Below are positions 33,201 through 48,200 of a DNA stretch of 64,000 bases, piece by piece. Numbering within the stretch: position 1 is the stretch's first letter; each line of letters opens with the position of its first letter. The stretch comes from Nicotiana tabacum (Eukaryota > Streptophyta > Magnoliopsida > Solanales > Solanaceae), in NCBI RefSeq assembly GCF_000715075.1, contig NC_134082.1, positions 214,694,948-214,758,947 on the forward strand. The letters are read 5' to 3'. The notes under the pieces were generated by a model. It was not told the DNA's origin and did not search any database. It worked only from the letters and a program-made list of their open reading frames with translations. The position numbers and the translations under genes are program-made.

Positions 33201-36200
33201 ATGACATTTGTACACTGAGAATTTCCCACAACCATATCAAAATTATTACTTTATTAGAAAAAAGGCATTATGTTTGTATAAGTTCTCTACTTTTTATGAC
33301 ATTTTTATACTGATATGTTTTGACAATATTAACAAAATTATTACTTTGTCAGATAAAGGTTCATCTACCTTGAGGAAGGGCCACCCCATGATATTATATC
33401 ACAATAATATGATAAACTAAAATAAGCAGGAACGGTCGCTATGAGTATTGCTGAAGAGATGAGTAAAAAAGAAAAGAACATATTAGCCAGGCGGCGGCAA
33501 CATACACTGATCGCCTACCGGTAGTGAAAGCTAATTTGTGAAAATAGATTCTACGCTAATAAGGTAAGTTAACACTCTATAATTAAATAAAAATATTCGA
33601 ATATCACTGTTTACTTAAGGTGAAAGTCCTCAAGGGTCAGTGACGCACAGTCCGAAACTCAATGGATAATAGCCCGTCCTCTAACCTGTCCGCTTATGAA
33701 CCGGACATTTATCTGCGGCAGGTTTCGAACCAGTGAGATGTGCCTAACCCACACATCACAAGCTGCGCTCTTACTACTAGACCAAAGTCCAAGGGTTTCA
33801 CAAGATCAATGTTTTTAAAAGCAAAAAGTGAAACAAAAAAAACAAGGTCCATGGGGCTTAAAGCAAAAAAGCAAGAAGTGAAGCGCACTATTTACTAGAA
33901 CTAAGAAAATATTAAACATCCATGATTTAGTACAATTAAAATGAAATTGTAATAAAATAATTAATTTTAACATCCAATATACCATAATCGCGATATCCAA
34001 CCCTCAGTTGAAATTCAAAGAAGCGGCAAGTTCTCATTAGAGTATCTTTGTGCACCATTGTTTGAGGTGCAAACTTCTGTATAGCACATGGCTTTACCCA
34101 TGAAGCAATAATTCTTCGCTTCACATCCCTTTATCGCTTTAAGTGACAAAGTGATAGATTTTAACAATACTGCCCAAGATATCCTATAGAATATTCTATG
34201 AACTTTTCCTTATTCAAGTACAACAAATCTAGAAATATATGAATCTAAGCACATATTATCTTGATATTCTAACATCAATAGCATGTAGAAAATTGGGTGC
34301 CACAAAATGCAAAAAGTTAATGAATTGTGAGACAAAGTTAAAGCAGGATATTTGATGGGTGGGGGGACTTCAACTCATTTTCCGGACTTACATGACATAA
34401 AAGACATTGCTGCTAGTGCTGCGCCACGATGCATAGCAGTGCAACATATAGCTGCCTTTTGAAATGACAATTCGAGGATGGAGCCAGAAACTACTAACAC
34501 TTCCTGAGCACATCCAGAAAGAAGGTGTCAAAGTCACAAGTTGTTTCTCCAATTACGAAAACAAAATAACAAAGTTCGTACTCTCTCATCTTTTTATTTT
34601 TATTTTTTTTGAAATAAGCACCTGCATGCAGGTAAACAATAATGGAAAAACCACAAATATTGCTGCCATATTGACATGAATAGGAAGAGAAGAAAAACAG
34701 ATAAGATAGACGAAGAGTTTTTCAAATAGCTAGTAATCATTAGGTTTAATCAAAATTTGTGGTCTTCTCTAAGCTAGTACATCTTGTGTTCGATCAATTT
34801 GGACAAATAAAGTTTACTTTGGTTTGCCATTGTAAGGAAGCAGCACAGCTGGGTAAACAAGTGGAAGAAGGAAAAAGGACTTTCATAAAAACCCAAGACA
34901 TTAGCATTGCAATCATAACTAGACATAATACAAGATCCTGCGGATTCCAGGAAAAATAATTGGGACAGAAGACTAGCAAAGGAGTTGGAACACGCTGGTT
35001 TGCCAACATCTACAGGAATTATATCCGTCAAACGGATAACACAACTGCACCGTAAAAGCTGCCTAGATTCCTAAATGGCTGATAATCCTACTCAATATCC
35101 ATCAGGTGAAGGAGGTGACATGGGCATAGAGAGAAAGGATTCCACCTACAAAGACGTACTAACTTGGCAAACGTTATAACTAGATTGGGAATACCCTAGT
35201 AGAAGAGAAGACACGGATATAATCGAGTGCGGTTCAATTTGAAGTGTGCACTTTGCTTCTTCACTTAAGGCCCAGTTTTATCCTTGTTTTTCTCCTTTAT
35301 TCAGCTTTTAAGTCAAAATTTAAAAGTGACTGCTTTTCACTCGGAGCGCTTTGAGCCTTTACTGTATGAAACAGCGAGGACCCATTGCTCTTATTTGCAG
35401 AATAGCTGTACAGAACAGCGAGGTTGCTTTTAATAACACTGTTTGATATCAAAGGTCCAGGCTCCTCCCCTGAATTATCCAGTAACTTTTGACACCTTTA
35501 TTGATGACGAATATGAGGTTGAAGCATCTGATCAAGGGGGAACAATTCCGGCAAGAACAATGGTAGTTGATTTCCCTCAATATAACAGGAAGCACGATCA
35601 TTTGACGAGAAAGAAAGGGGCAGATTAAGAGGAAAACAATCTGGAGCACATGCATGAAGTGCATAACTCGAGATTGAAGAAAATGAAACCCCAGTAAATA
35701 GAATTATGCAATGTCTAAAATATGAAACTGCATGTACCAGGTCAAATAAGTGGGAAATGGTTCATATGTTTAATCTATATTGATAAGCAAACTGGAGTTA
35801 CCTGGAACTACCTAGAAGGGTCCAGTAGGAAGCTTTAGCTTTAATCACGTGAGAAGGTTGTTCTCAAATCCAGAAAGGGTCTGAATTAGAAGGAGTCTTG
35901 GGAAATTGTTTCTGTTTGCTGTGACCAAGACATTAATGCGATGGTGGGAAGAAAGGAGATGACTGACCTGGGAAAGGAGGCAACAATCAGGGGAGGAAGT
36001 TGGGAAGTGGAAATTTGCTTTTACAAGGTGTTAGAAACTGGAAATTGGAGGAATGTCAAAGTGGGCGAGGAAGAAAATTCTCGAATTTGGAGTACTTTTT
36101 AGAGTGTCTTTCATAGGTTTGAGGAAAGAGTAATTGAGGTACTGTAGGACATAGAACAAAAATAAATGTAAGCAATGATGAGAAAGGAAGATATTTTTGG

Positions 36201-39200
36201 GAGGCGAGAAACACGAAGCACAAAACAAGCAACGGACCTACAATTAAGGTTAAATGACTTGTTTGAAAAAGATCATGGGCAAAGGAGAAAATGGGTCTAA
36301 TTTCCCTTGCACTTTGCAACTGAAGTCTAAGTTTGTTTTTTAGCTGCTGCAGTAAGCCCATAAAGGCAAAAACGAGTCACTTTGGTAAAGAGAGGGTCGG
36401 AACGAGACACTTAACAGAGGGCAAACTTGTTCCATTTTGCATAGTCGAGGGACACTTTTGGCTCTTTACCCATTAATAAAAGTATAAGGGTGATATAAGA
36501 ATAAAAAACTAAAATGTTAAATCATCAGATATTAACATGTAACAAAAACATGCAGGTAAATTGGATCTTTTAACCCGAAGGAATAATTTTCTCATATTTC
36601 AAGTTCCATAATCAAAATCAGTGTTTAATTAATATATGTGAGAACTAACTTTTTAATTAAACCTAGATTTCTCAAAGAGCATGTCTGGTTTCATTGTGTT
36701 CCTGATGTAAGCATTTTTTCTATATATGTTTAAAACTTGAACAAATATGATTGTTTCATTAATTTTGTTATCATATATATACAAACATAGGAAAGAGGTA
36801 ACAAAAACCTTTGGAGAGCAGCGGACAAAAATAGATGTGAAATTAGCAAAGGCCTCAACCAGATCAGGCTCTTGATCACATATATATGAGGAAGTAAGAG
36901 CCATAATTGATGTTGACTTGGAAAATCTTTCAAAGATGCTGACAAAAAGATGTCCGTATTCTTCTCTACTGCCAAATTCCTCAATGAGAACAGACGCTGC
37001 AAAAGTTATTGATCAGCTGAAACAAAGGTAGTTGTATTGGAAATAGGAGCAACTCAGATAAGTTGCCAGTTGGCAACTCTTACGACTATCAAAAGAAGAA
37101 AAACAGATTCAAGCAGACAAAGCCACAATGACCTAAAACCATTTCCTGGTATAAATTTCCACAGCCAAAACACTAGTTAAAGTCATTGCTTCAGTATTGA
37201 AATTGAGACTTGTTCTAAGCAAAGTTCAGAGATATAATGATACTGCTTCTGCAGAAGGGCACAAGGGAAGTAAATACATCTAAGAACGAAGAATTGTACA
37301 TGTCAAAGCTTTGAAGCAATTAATAACACTCTACCTGCTCTTATGTAGCAATCATGGCTTTGGAATGATACAAAGTTAGTCGACAAACAATTTAGCACTC
37401 TTGGCAAAACAGACGTGAAGTGCTGACCTGCAAATGTAATGCACTCAAGCAGTAAGGAATTATGTGATCAAGGTCTCAAATTTCCCTAGAAAAGTACTAC
37501 GTACAAGAGAATACTTCAGTAAATAACTTGTCCTTGTATTGGTTCGAAACCTATAATACCCCCCCCCCCCCCCCCCCCCAATTTAAATGATACCAGTGCA
37601 CTTGTTAATATGTGCGGATGTGTGATAGTGTGGGGGTGGAAGATTTTTGAGGTTTTGGTGGTTGGAACTTATATTTCTTGACTAGAATTAATTCGTTATC
37701 TCACACTGATATTAAATTGACAAGATACTACCATGGGTGATCACAATTGATGTTTTGATGCCGTAACTGAGGTTTAAGGTGAGTGGGAACCCTCTTTTTG
37801 GGTTGCTTTTCTGGGATTAATTGTGTTATATGTAAATATGCTCCTATTTGTTGTGTGGGGACATGCTTGTATATGCATTTGACTAGTTTTAAATGTACAG
37901 GAGACTATACATATGTGGCAATTGTATCACCAATTACTTGTTGTAAAACATGTTGTGCTTGTACTTACTTGATACACCCTATACACGATGAAAGACATTC
38001 TTGTACATGACATAAATGTATAAGCAAGTATCTTGTATTGAATAAGGCTATGGGTGGGAATAATATTTCTATTATATCCAACAACGAAAAGCTTTTGGGC
38101 AAAAAGGAGTCAGTTTTTCCATCTCTCGGTGGATTCCGAGGGTAACAAGAACAATGTGCTCTCTAACTTGGCTAGGTGCGACGGGAGGGGGGTGATCCGA
38201 TGACTACGAATTTGAGGAAGAGGAAGATTACATGTGCCAGTTGGTGCTTCATGTGTAAAAGCTTGGAGAAGACGTGAATCGCCTCCTTTTACATTGCCTA
38301 ATAGCGTCTCGCTTGTGGTTGGTAACACTGACATGGTTAAGGCTTGAGCTGGTGATTCTGTGCCCTCCAATAATAAAATTTATTACTCTATATAAAAAAA
38401 CATATGTTTTTGTAAGGTTTTCTACTTTTTGGTTTAGTCCTTGTATATGGGTGTTGCCATGCCCTTTAATAATAAATTTTTATTACTTTATCTGAAATAA
38501 AATAAAAAGAAATGGGTCACCTGTACTAGCAAAACCGTGAGGCTACTACTTGAATTAATACACTGACAAATTAATCGCTCGTGTGTGGTGGAGCTTACTC
38601 CTATCCAGTTGTTCTAGAAGTTGGGTCAGTAGCGTATAAGCGTCCCTAGCTAGAAGGGGATTAGGAGAGCAGTTACTGGTCAAAAAACTTTTAATGGACC
38701 CTATTGCTACGTTATAGACAACGTGTGCCGAAAGTACCATACTCGTAATTATATTTGTTTATATATGGAACTATGTGCTTTAGTATTTTCGAACCTGTGT
38801 GTCGCCTATCCACCTTGGACGGAGTAACCATTTATTGAATCAGTAGACTCACCCCTCTTCTTACATTTTACAGACGTTGAACTGGGTTACTGTTGAATTG
38901 ATAATTAACAACTGGTTTTGACATGTCTTTCGCGAAATCTATCGGATAAGATAACAATATTGCATAGTCCCTTGCTTATGCAACTATATTGGACATGTAT
39001 ACTTAAGTTTATAATCGAATTAGGCCTACTAGTTGATATAGGGACTAGGATGGCTCCGGGAATAGGGGAGACTCGGTCCTACTTACGGAACAACTTGGGA
39101 AGGTTTTGCTTGGGAGAAATCCCTAGTCGCTGATCATGGCCTCGACTTGGATCATGACAAAGTCTGTGCCTTCTCCTTCTGGTTTTGATTTCTTGTCCTT

Positions 39201-42200
39201 TACTTCGTTATATACTACTTAGCATGAAAAGATGCCATTTTTTCAATGACACATGAAAATGAAAATTTTTAGATACCAACATCTAAAGCCATGTTGTGGT
39301 CCAGAAGGTGACAAAATTACTTGCATAAATATAGAAAATGATAGGTAATAGTTGGTAAGCCTCCTCGATCTTGGAGAATTTTCACTTTCATCAAAGGAGA
39401 GGTAGAGGTGTGAGAGGTTGGCCTTGGAGGGCCTAAGGAGGGATAGAGGTAGGCCGAAGAAGTATTGGGAAGAGGTGATTAGGCAAGACATGGAGATGCT
39501 CCAGCTTACCGAGGACATGACCCTTGATAGAAAGGTGTGAAGGTCGAGGATTAGGGTACAAGGTTAGGTAGCCTAGTGTTTTCCTTGTTCATACCAGTAG
39601 TATTAGTACGTACTCTAGTATTTTATTGGTCTTGGGTTTATATTACTACCTGTTGTTTCTTTCATTTCAATCATCTTACTATTTTGTTGTTATTAATGCT
39701 TCTTTTCCATGGCTTCTTACTGTTGTTTCTTGCCATTTTTCTTTTCATTACGATTGTGCTTATGCTTTCTGAGCCGAAGGTCTATTGGAAACAACCTCCC
39801 TATCTCCACAAGGTATGGGTAAGGTCTGCGTACCCACTACCCTCCCTAAACCCCACAATGTGGGATTACACTGGGTATGTTGTTTGTTGTATCAAAGGTT
39901 TTAAAGAATTAAAAAAAAAAAATCAGAAAAGAAGTACCCGATGACTGAATTGCTTGCGAAAGAGCTCTGCATGCTGCCATAGATAGAACAGCATTTCCAA
40001 TGTGTTCCGACTGAAAAAGTTTTTCTAACATTTGCCAGAACACTCCTAGAAGCGGAATAAGAGGATCATCCAAATCCGAACCAGCAGAAGACTCTGTTGC
40101 CAGATGGCTGAATACAGTTCCCAACCTGACCAATTAGCCAAAGGCTTCGCTTAGAAAGGTATACAAATGAAAAGCATTGACCAGCAGGTTATTCATAGAA
40201 GTCCTTTACAGATGGGGAAAAACAAACATTCAGACTCCTACTGACCTTCATAGAAAAAGTGGTTTTGCAGAATGTACGCCAAATACCTTCTTTTAGACTC
40301 TTCGTGGTAATTAAGACAGACTTCACAGAGAACAAAATGGAAAAAAGTATAGCAGCAAATAGACATGTGATGATACAAATAATGCAGAATAAATTCGAAA
40401 AAAAGTAAAAAGAAAACAATTGAAAAATTAAGTTGTTAACAGAAGGGTTCTCAACAAAAAAATTATTCATCTTTAGGGATTAGGGAACACAACGGAAATC
40501 ATAATATCACTTCTGATATCTTTCTTTTGAATCAGTCATGTGGAGGGTATGGGTTCACTTTCAAAGTAAATGCTATGTAATAACTCAATTTTGCATTAAA
40601 AATCTCATACTAGGTTTTGCGTTTTTGGGAAGAAAAGAAGGTAAGATTTTATCTCACTCCTTTTATTAATAGCATACTACCAGGAAATTCTCAGATGAGG
40701 TATTGGTCCAACAACGGCAGAAATTTTCAAAATTGGCAATGTGCTGTCCGGTGATAGCTTTGCACAGAAACTAGAAAGCAGAATAACATAGAACAAGAAT
40801 TTTGTGAATGTTACATGTCAATTACTCTCACCAGCAACTGCAAGCAAACCTTACTAATAAAAAATATAAAGAATAGAAAAATATTTAAAATGCAGATGCA
40901 AACAATAATATTGCACAGTAGCAATTGGTTCAAACCTATGTAAACCTCTTCTTGCGCCATTCACAAACTGAGAATAAGAAGCAGGATTATGCCTTAAAGA
41001 GTGGTCTTGATTTTCATCAATCTGAAACAAGGAATTTAATTCCCAGTTAGGTAAGCTTAGAGGACAGTTAATAAACAATTTTCAGTACTATGCATCATGT
41101 GCTTTTGAAATGACCCATTTCCACCACTGAAGCTGATTCTGGAGAAAGGTGAAACTAAAGGGATAGGGAACAAGGGGAACGAGCTCAGAGAATGAATGTA
41201 GAGAGCAGAACTCGATGGTGTGCGGAGGTGGTCAAGCTGAACCTTGAACTCTAAACCATGGACTACACAACAAACAAAATAATTGCAATAACGCTTTATT
41301 TAGAAGAGGAAAAAGGAACAGTAACAACACACAGAATGATGAAGAACCTCATAGCTTGCTTGAACTCCTCTACAAGCAGAAGATTGCATTCACACGTAAG
41401 GATACACGGAAATGGACTCCTTTAGAGTAAAACCATGTTAGGAAAGAAGATGAACTTACTAGTTTGCCAATAGCTTCATAGCAAGGGGAGACCAATCTAG
41501 CTAACAAATTATTCTTCAGCTCCTTGTTAGGAAGGGAACCAAGTATCAAAGTAATCGCGCTGACTACTTTTTCTTCATCCTCTAGAGGCAAATGCCTCTC
41601 ATCCAAACTCTAAGAAAAGTATGTCAAACACAAGGAACAAGAGAAACAAAACAATTACACTTTAATTATCACTCCAATAAAAGATAAACCAAAACTTACC
41701 GATCAAAGAGACAAGAGAAATATCAATACTTATTACTAAAAGGTGAGCAAGACAGTGCAACTGAATTGTTATGTTTATCAACTTTTTGTCCTAAAATATC
41801 CCTCCAATCACCTCTACTATCAAGACAAAGAAAAAGGATGATAATATCATAATATTGAAATGAATAGTTATTTTCTTTTTGACTGTTTAAATGGATAGTT
41901 ATGTTTTCAACTCCACTCACTTTCTATATCAACTATCTTATGCTCTTTTTTCTATTTCCATTTTAAATTTTCATTAAATTTCAATAAACTATGAACATAT
42001 ACACTACAAGTACATGACGTCCAGTCAATAATATTGGACCATCATTTCAAACCATTGACTTAATAACCAAAGCTGGGTTTTTTCACCTGAGAATGATACT
42101 GCAATACAAAATTGACCCAGCAGCATATACTCAAAGAACAAAGACCTAGCACCTTCAAGTAAAAAAGATTTTGAGACACCACATGGTTTATATAGGACAA

Positions 42201-45200
42201 ACCTCTCCAATCCAAAGTAAGATCTCCAAACTTGAATGCTCATGCATAGGCGCAGTGGCATCTTCACATAACTTGAGCAAAGCACTGGCACAAGCAGCCG
42301 AACATAAAGGTTCTGAGATGCCCGTTGCAAGAAATAATCTGAAAATAACATATAGATATTCATGGACAAGGTACAACAAACCACCCAAAAACAAGGGAAA
42401 AAAGAGATATGTGGTTGATAGTGGGCAAAAGAATTAGTTTTCACCTTCACAAATAGAAAGAAAAACTTTGCAGAAGAATTGAGTCGGGAGGATAGTGTTT
42501 GAGGAAGAAAAGGAGGAGGAGAGGGCAATTCATGGTATTATACAAACAACTGTAGAAAACGTACATTGTGAAAAACAGGATGTGGGGAATCAATTTTAAC
42601 CAAATAGGAGAGGGGGTTCTAAAAAGAGAAAGTTTGGGAGCAGGCAAAACTTATGCTTTGGGAATAGGATAAATCCCCACACCCATTCGGTGAAGCTTTC
42701 TTCTAGCAGGTAGGAGCACAGTAAAGGCAAATTACATAGTACTCCATTCATTTTATATCCCTTGATAAGTTGATAAGAGCAACAACATTGTTTTTCTTTG
42801 CAATTATAACAAAGAAAGAAGGGGATTCTCCATTAGAGCATTTGACCTGTAAGTTCTATAGAAAAATAACAAAAAATGTAGTTTTGTAGTAAAATGTATC
42901 TAGATTCATTATGTTTCAACATTGTATTCTAATAATGTAACGACCCAACCAGTTGTTTTGAGTCCTAGCGTCCCGTTGTCTGACTTGAGACCTTGAGTAG
43001 GTTCATATTGTTTTATGACTTGCATGTATGGTTGGTTCGGGTTCCGAGAGGTTCAGAAGTAATTTGGAGTACTTAGTTTCTAATTAGAGGCTTTAAGTTA
43101 AGAGAGATGACCAAAGTCAACATTTTGAGTAAACGAGCTTGGACTCGGGATGGTTTGGAGGGGACCCGAGGGGCTCGGGTGGGTTTCGGCGCATTTGGAG
43201 CAAGTTTTTATAGATTTGAAGTGTTGAAACGTGGTTTTCTGCACTTGACTTGACTTCAGAACTGCTCCCAATCTATAAAGCATTTGGTGAAGATACCTTG
43301 ACGAGAGTTGTAGCCCTTTGAATCAAATTTCCAGAAATTTAAACCGTTTGTCATTCCGACATCTGTACAAAAAGTTTTGACTGTTATTCTAAATATCTAT
43401 ATTGAAAATTTCTGCACTTGTGTATATAACCCCATTTCGTACTGGGACTTTATTTTATCACTTTTGGAGCTAGTGAGCATGGATTGAGGCAATTTTTGAA
43501 GCGGCTTTCACCTAAGACAATGGGGCGGGTGATTCTCACTCATATCTATGATTATAACATGAATCTATCATCGGTTTTGCCTTCGAATCAAGGACTCAAA
43601 AGAGAAAAAGAGGATTTTCGAATGGAAAGCTAAGAAAGTGTATTTTGGGGTTTTGATCACCGATTTGGACTCGATTTGGAAATTAATCACATATTTGGAC
43701 TCGTAACGTTATGGGTTAGGTATCTGACTTTTATTTCGGGATTTGACCATATGAGCATGGGCTGAGTTTTTGTTGACTTTTGAGATTTTGTTAAAGATAG
43801 AAGCTTTAATATTTGGAATTTATTTGACTTCCCTAAGCATTCTTTGAGCTACATAGGGCTCATTTGACAGATTTGGATCTACAAAAGGCGAATTTTGAAG
43901 AATAAAGCTAGCCCGGGATAAAGGTAAGTATCTTGCTTAACCTCGACTTGAGAGAATATTCCAACGAATGGCTTAATGCTTATGTGCTATTCTGTTGATT
44001 CATCTCCAAACAGGAATCCTAATTCTTTAATAATCACTTCAGCTCTTTCATACTTCTGACGTCGACTCATCTTGCTTGGAAGTCTTAAGAATGCATCAAA
44101 AAGATCCAGTGGGCCTTTTTGCATGGACTTGGGCTTGCTTACTGGCTTCGCTGAAGATAGGATTCCCTACCCGATAAGTCTGGCTAGGCTATTAGGCACC
44201 TACATGCTATGTGTTTGGGGGTGACGTATACAAGGTGACGAGCATATATGTTGATACAAGGATTTCTATGCTTGGAGCTGAATTTAGGCTTTTTTGTGCC
44301 TTGTTTTGGTACATGCTCTACTTGTGATATGCCTTAATTGTTGGTCTGACTACTTAGAGCTTTCTTATTCGTGTTAGAGATCATGTCTAGGTTTTTGATG
44401 CTTTATTTGGACATGATGGCTATTTGTATGTTGGATTACATGTTGGATCAGTAGTCATACATTATACATATGTATACATCATGCATAGTGATTATCTCTT
44501 GTGCACATGCATACATCCCTAAATGTTTATTTCTCTGATCCATATGCATCATAGATATTTATCTCTTTGTTCATACGTATACAACCCCACTTGTGGGATT
44601 ATACTGGGTTGTTGTTGTTGTTCATATGTATACATCTCTGCATATGGTTATATGGACTAAGGTTATGGCACGATGGTTTGTGTCATGCGGGTTAATATGA
44701 TTGTGGCACGATGGTTCATTTCTTGTGGTTGATATGATTATGACTTTTTCGGTTAAATATGATTTAGGCACAATGGGACATGGATTGATGATTGATTGTG
44801 GAGCTATAATGATCGGGCACATGGATTTGGATGCATCCCTATGGAGTCAAGTGATCCATTTCACCTTGGGTCATGTGTTGCGTAATGTTATTAGACATCG
44901 GAGAGGTTTCAAACACAGGGGATGTATCTGTTGATGTAGAGTTTGAGTCTTTATTATGCATTGAACATTCTAGACTCATGTACACAAGATCATCCATTTT
45001 ACCTTGGGTCGTGTGTGCGCAGTGTTATTGGCCACCGAGGAGGTGTCGATTGATGTAGAATTTGAGTCTTTATCATGCATGGACATTCTAGACTCATGTA
45101 GAAACATTCATGCATATCATCTACATATGCATATTCATGCATTTTACACATACATGGAACTTGTTAGCAGGTTGTTGGACACTTGGAGGGTATCGAGTTG

Positions 45201-48200
45201 ATGTAAAGTTTGAGTTTTTATCATGCATAGGCATTCTAGACTCATGTAGAAGAATTTGAATTAATGCTACTTGTTAAAGAGCTAAGGCCTCATTTGTTTT
45301 TTTTTTTAAGATTAAGACATCTGAATTTGAATACACGTCTGAATATTAAGATATATATTATGATTAAGACATTTGAATCTGAATATGAAGATGTGTATTA
45401 AGATCTGAATACTAAAAACTTAAGATTGTTTTTTAACATTTGAATGTATAAAATTTATCTTTATTTGAAAATTAATAAACATAAAAATTCAAATGAAATA
45501 CTAATTAATATAATCTAATATTCTATCAATAAAATATATAGTTTTTTAAAATATGATAGTTGCTGATGGTGATGGCTAACGATAGTGCTTGTGAATACCG
45601 ACTAGAGGCGGTAGTTGGTGATAGTTTTGGTTGGTCGTGATGGTTCAGCGTAGTAATTAGTGGTGATTGATAGTGGTGGTGATTATGATGGTGGTGGGTG
45701 GTGACAGTTAATAATGGTGGGTGGTGGTGGTGGTGGTTTATAATGATCGGCAGTACCAGCTATGTTTGTTGATGGTTATGGGGTGGTTAGTTGTGGTAGT
45801 TGAGGTGGATAAATTTTAGTTGTGGTTGAGAATGATGGTGGTGGGTGGTGGTAGTCGATGATGGTGGCGGCTATGATTGAGGATGGTGGTGTTGGTGGGT
45901 GGCATGGTAGTAGTTGATAATGGGAGGCGGTGTCAGCAGTTAATAATGAATATGGATGATAGCATCTTAATGAAATTAAGCCTCTCTTATATATCTTAAT
46001 TATACAGATCTATTCAGACTCATTAAGTGGCTGTAAAGTAAAAATAACAAATACACTTAATGATTAAGATCTGAACAATTAAGATTCAGACTTTAAAAAC
46101 AAACAAACTTAATGTCGGAGATCTGAATGATTAAGATTCAGACCTCCATTAAGTGCAAACAAATGAGGCCTAAGAGTCTCTAATAAGGCTGACTAGGAAG
46201 TGCATTTGGAGAGCCAAGCACTTGGGGAAGAGTCGTAGCAAGCAACTGTGAGAATAAATGTGTTAAAGTTTGAGGGAGGAGCCCCCAAGGCCTAGCTCAA
46301 GTGGCAAAGGGTGGTGGATTTGTGTCTTAGGTCACAGGTTCAAGCCCCCCACACCATGCAAAGCAAAGCCTGGTATTTAAGTGGAGAAGGGTAGAGGGTT
46401 GGGCCCATTATCCACCGAGTTTCGAAGGCTGCGGTTGGTCCAAAGAATCGGCCCCAGACGGATTTCTCGGTCATCAAAAAAAAGTTTGAGGGAGGATGTG
46501 GACCATCCATTGCTGCACTCAGCCACAAACAAGGGACATTGGTTGAACCTGCTTAGAATCCATGGGTGATGCCTTGGACTATTAGAGACTTCATTTTAAG
46601 CTGGAAATCTAGGAGAAAAAAGAGAAGTATGGGGAGTGGCATGCTGATGACTTGGTGCAATTTGCAGAGATTTGCATGTAAAACTATCCCAAAGGAAGAA
46701 AAAAAGAAAGTGAAGCAGAATCAAGCTGGTTTAAGCAAAGCAAAATTCCAGAAAGAAAGCCACCAGCAATTGTTTTTCGAGAGAAGTACAATCTCCAAAA
46801 AGCTAATTAAAAACGATAAGACCTCAATATAGGACCCTACCAAAAACTATAGCTAAAGTTTCCAAATTACCCTTACTATTAGTTTTAAACAGCTTTGCAA
46901 TTAGAGACAAAAAGGTTCAAAACCAACCCTACAGCTTAAAAGCATCAGAAAATAAAACAAAACCTAAACTGATAAGACATGGCCTGCTCCCGCACTGTAT
47001 CAACATATGTTTTGGTTTCTATCTTATTTGAAAGAACATGGAAAGAGAATTCTTACAGCAAAGATCTGGCGTTAGTTTGACAAGAAGATATCCACTTTGA
47101 ATAGGAAGCAACAACCTCTGCAGCTGATTTGTATACCTGGAACAGCAAACAAGAAAAAAATGGAACATAATTAAGGAAAGGAGGAGGTCAATCAAAAGGT
47201 ACTAAACATTGCCATAACTCAGACCTAATGAAGCAAATAGTTAGCCCAGAATTATTGTCTACAAAATTTTCAGTATGCTTATCTTTCTTCCTAACAATTT
47301 CATCAGTTCTTGCAATCCCCTTTTGTCTTTACAAGGATAAGTGAAACAAGGAAAATCGAGTAAGATAACACATACAAGTCTCATGAAGCCCTTAGCATCA
47401 TCACGTGGCCTACTAGATAAAATTGTGACCAAGGGAATAATAAAAGAGAAATCATTCTCTTGGGCTTCCGTGATAATAACTTCAGCTATCTGAAACAGAA
47501 AAGAAATCATACAGTGAACTTCCTAGAATAATCAAGTTTGTATCATTCTTATAAATGAAGCGTAAGCAAAAACATAATCAGTAAAGTGATCATTAACAGA
47601 GAAACAACATGATTTGAGAATGCAAACCATATGTGAAGCCAAAGAAAAGTGCAGAAGGCATGACACACTAATGTCAAATTACCAGCTCTTTTACAATCAA
47701 ATCATGCAGGACAGTTAAAGAGGATTGCTGAAAACAGCAAGAGCTCGAAAAAAGAAATAGGTCTCTACAGAAAATATAAGTACATGATCACAAACTATGG
47801 CTGAAAAATCATGTATGTATTCCAACAAAACAAAAGAATGTAAAGAAGGATTTGCTTAGAGATATCTCGAAGAAGCAATGTGATCACAAAAGAGCGTAAA
47901 AGGAAGGAGTGACTTCAATCACTTACTATTACATTGCAAGATTGTTCAATGTCGGGGAATTTAATGCCTGGAAGCCTGGCACTTGCAGAGATCTGATGCA
48001 GAGCAGGAGAGAAGAGAGCATGGCAGTAGCATCTCAAGCAAATAGTGATTGTATGGATTTGTATCTCTAATTCGTTAGAATTTTTTATTAATCCGAATTA
48101 GTTAGAAATATTCTATGAAAAGAACTATGAATATACATTTAATATTTTTTTATGCGGGTGGTGCCCAGGCCAGCTTGCGCACCTAGCATGCTCTGTATTA

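Larger units (their letters stand above)
42936..46264 (+). mobile_element. Gypsy-type LTR (solo or partial), with nested insertions
   Basis: Opens TGTAACGACCCAACCAGTTG, a start I know from large solanaceous Gypsy LTRs, and continues with GATTTTGTTGACTTTTGAG-like phrases and a GGATAAAGGTAAGTATCTTGC leader-like stretch near 43915. It contains an RTE stub (44583-44619), a triplicated 55-bp repeat (44930-45255) and a Harbinger MITE (45286-46170). The right end is uncertain; I place it before the SINE. No gag or pol is present. Confidence 0.55.

Noticed and set aside
33618..33785. tRNA gene
   Set aside because: A- and B-box-like sequence is present, but no acceptor stem or cloverleaf closes; it fits a tRNA-derived SINE better.
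42025..42528. Minus-strand open frame of 167 codons
   Set aside because: It crosses importin exon 42203-42338 in the wrong phase and extends into both introns. The conserved protein lies in another frame with good splice sites.
47940..48000. Possible extra importin exon on the minus strand
   Set aside because: It has an acceptor-like and a donor-like border, but exons 52899-52979 and 47376-47489 already join in phase to the expected protein, so it would add unmatched residues.
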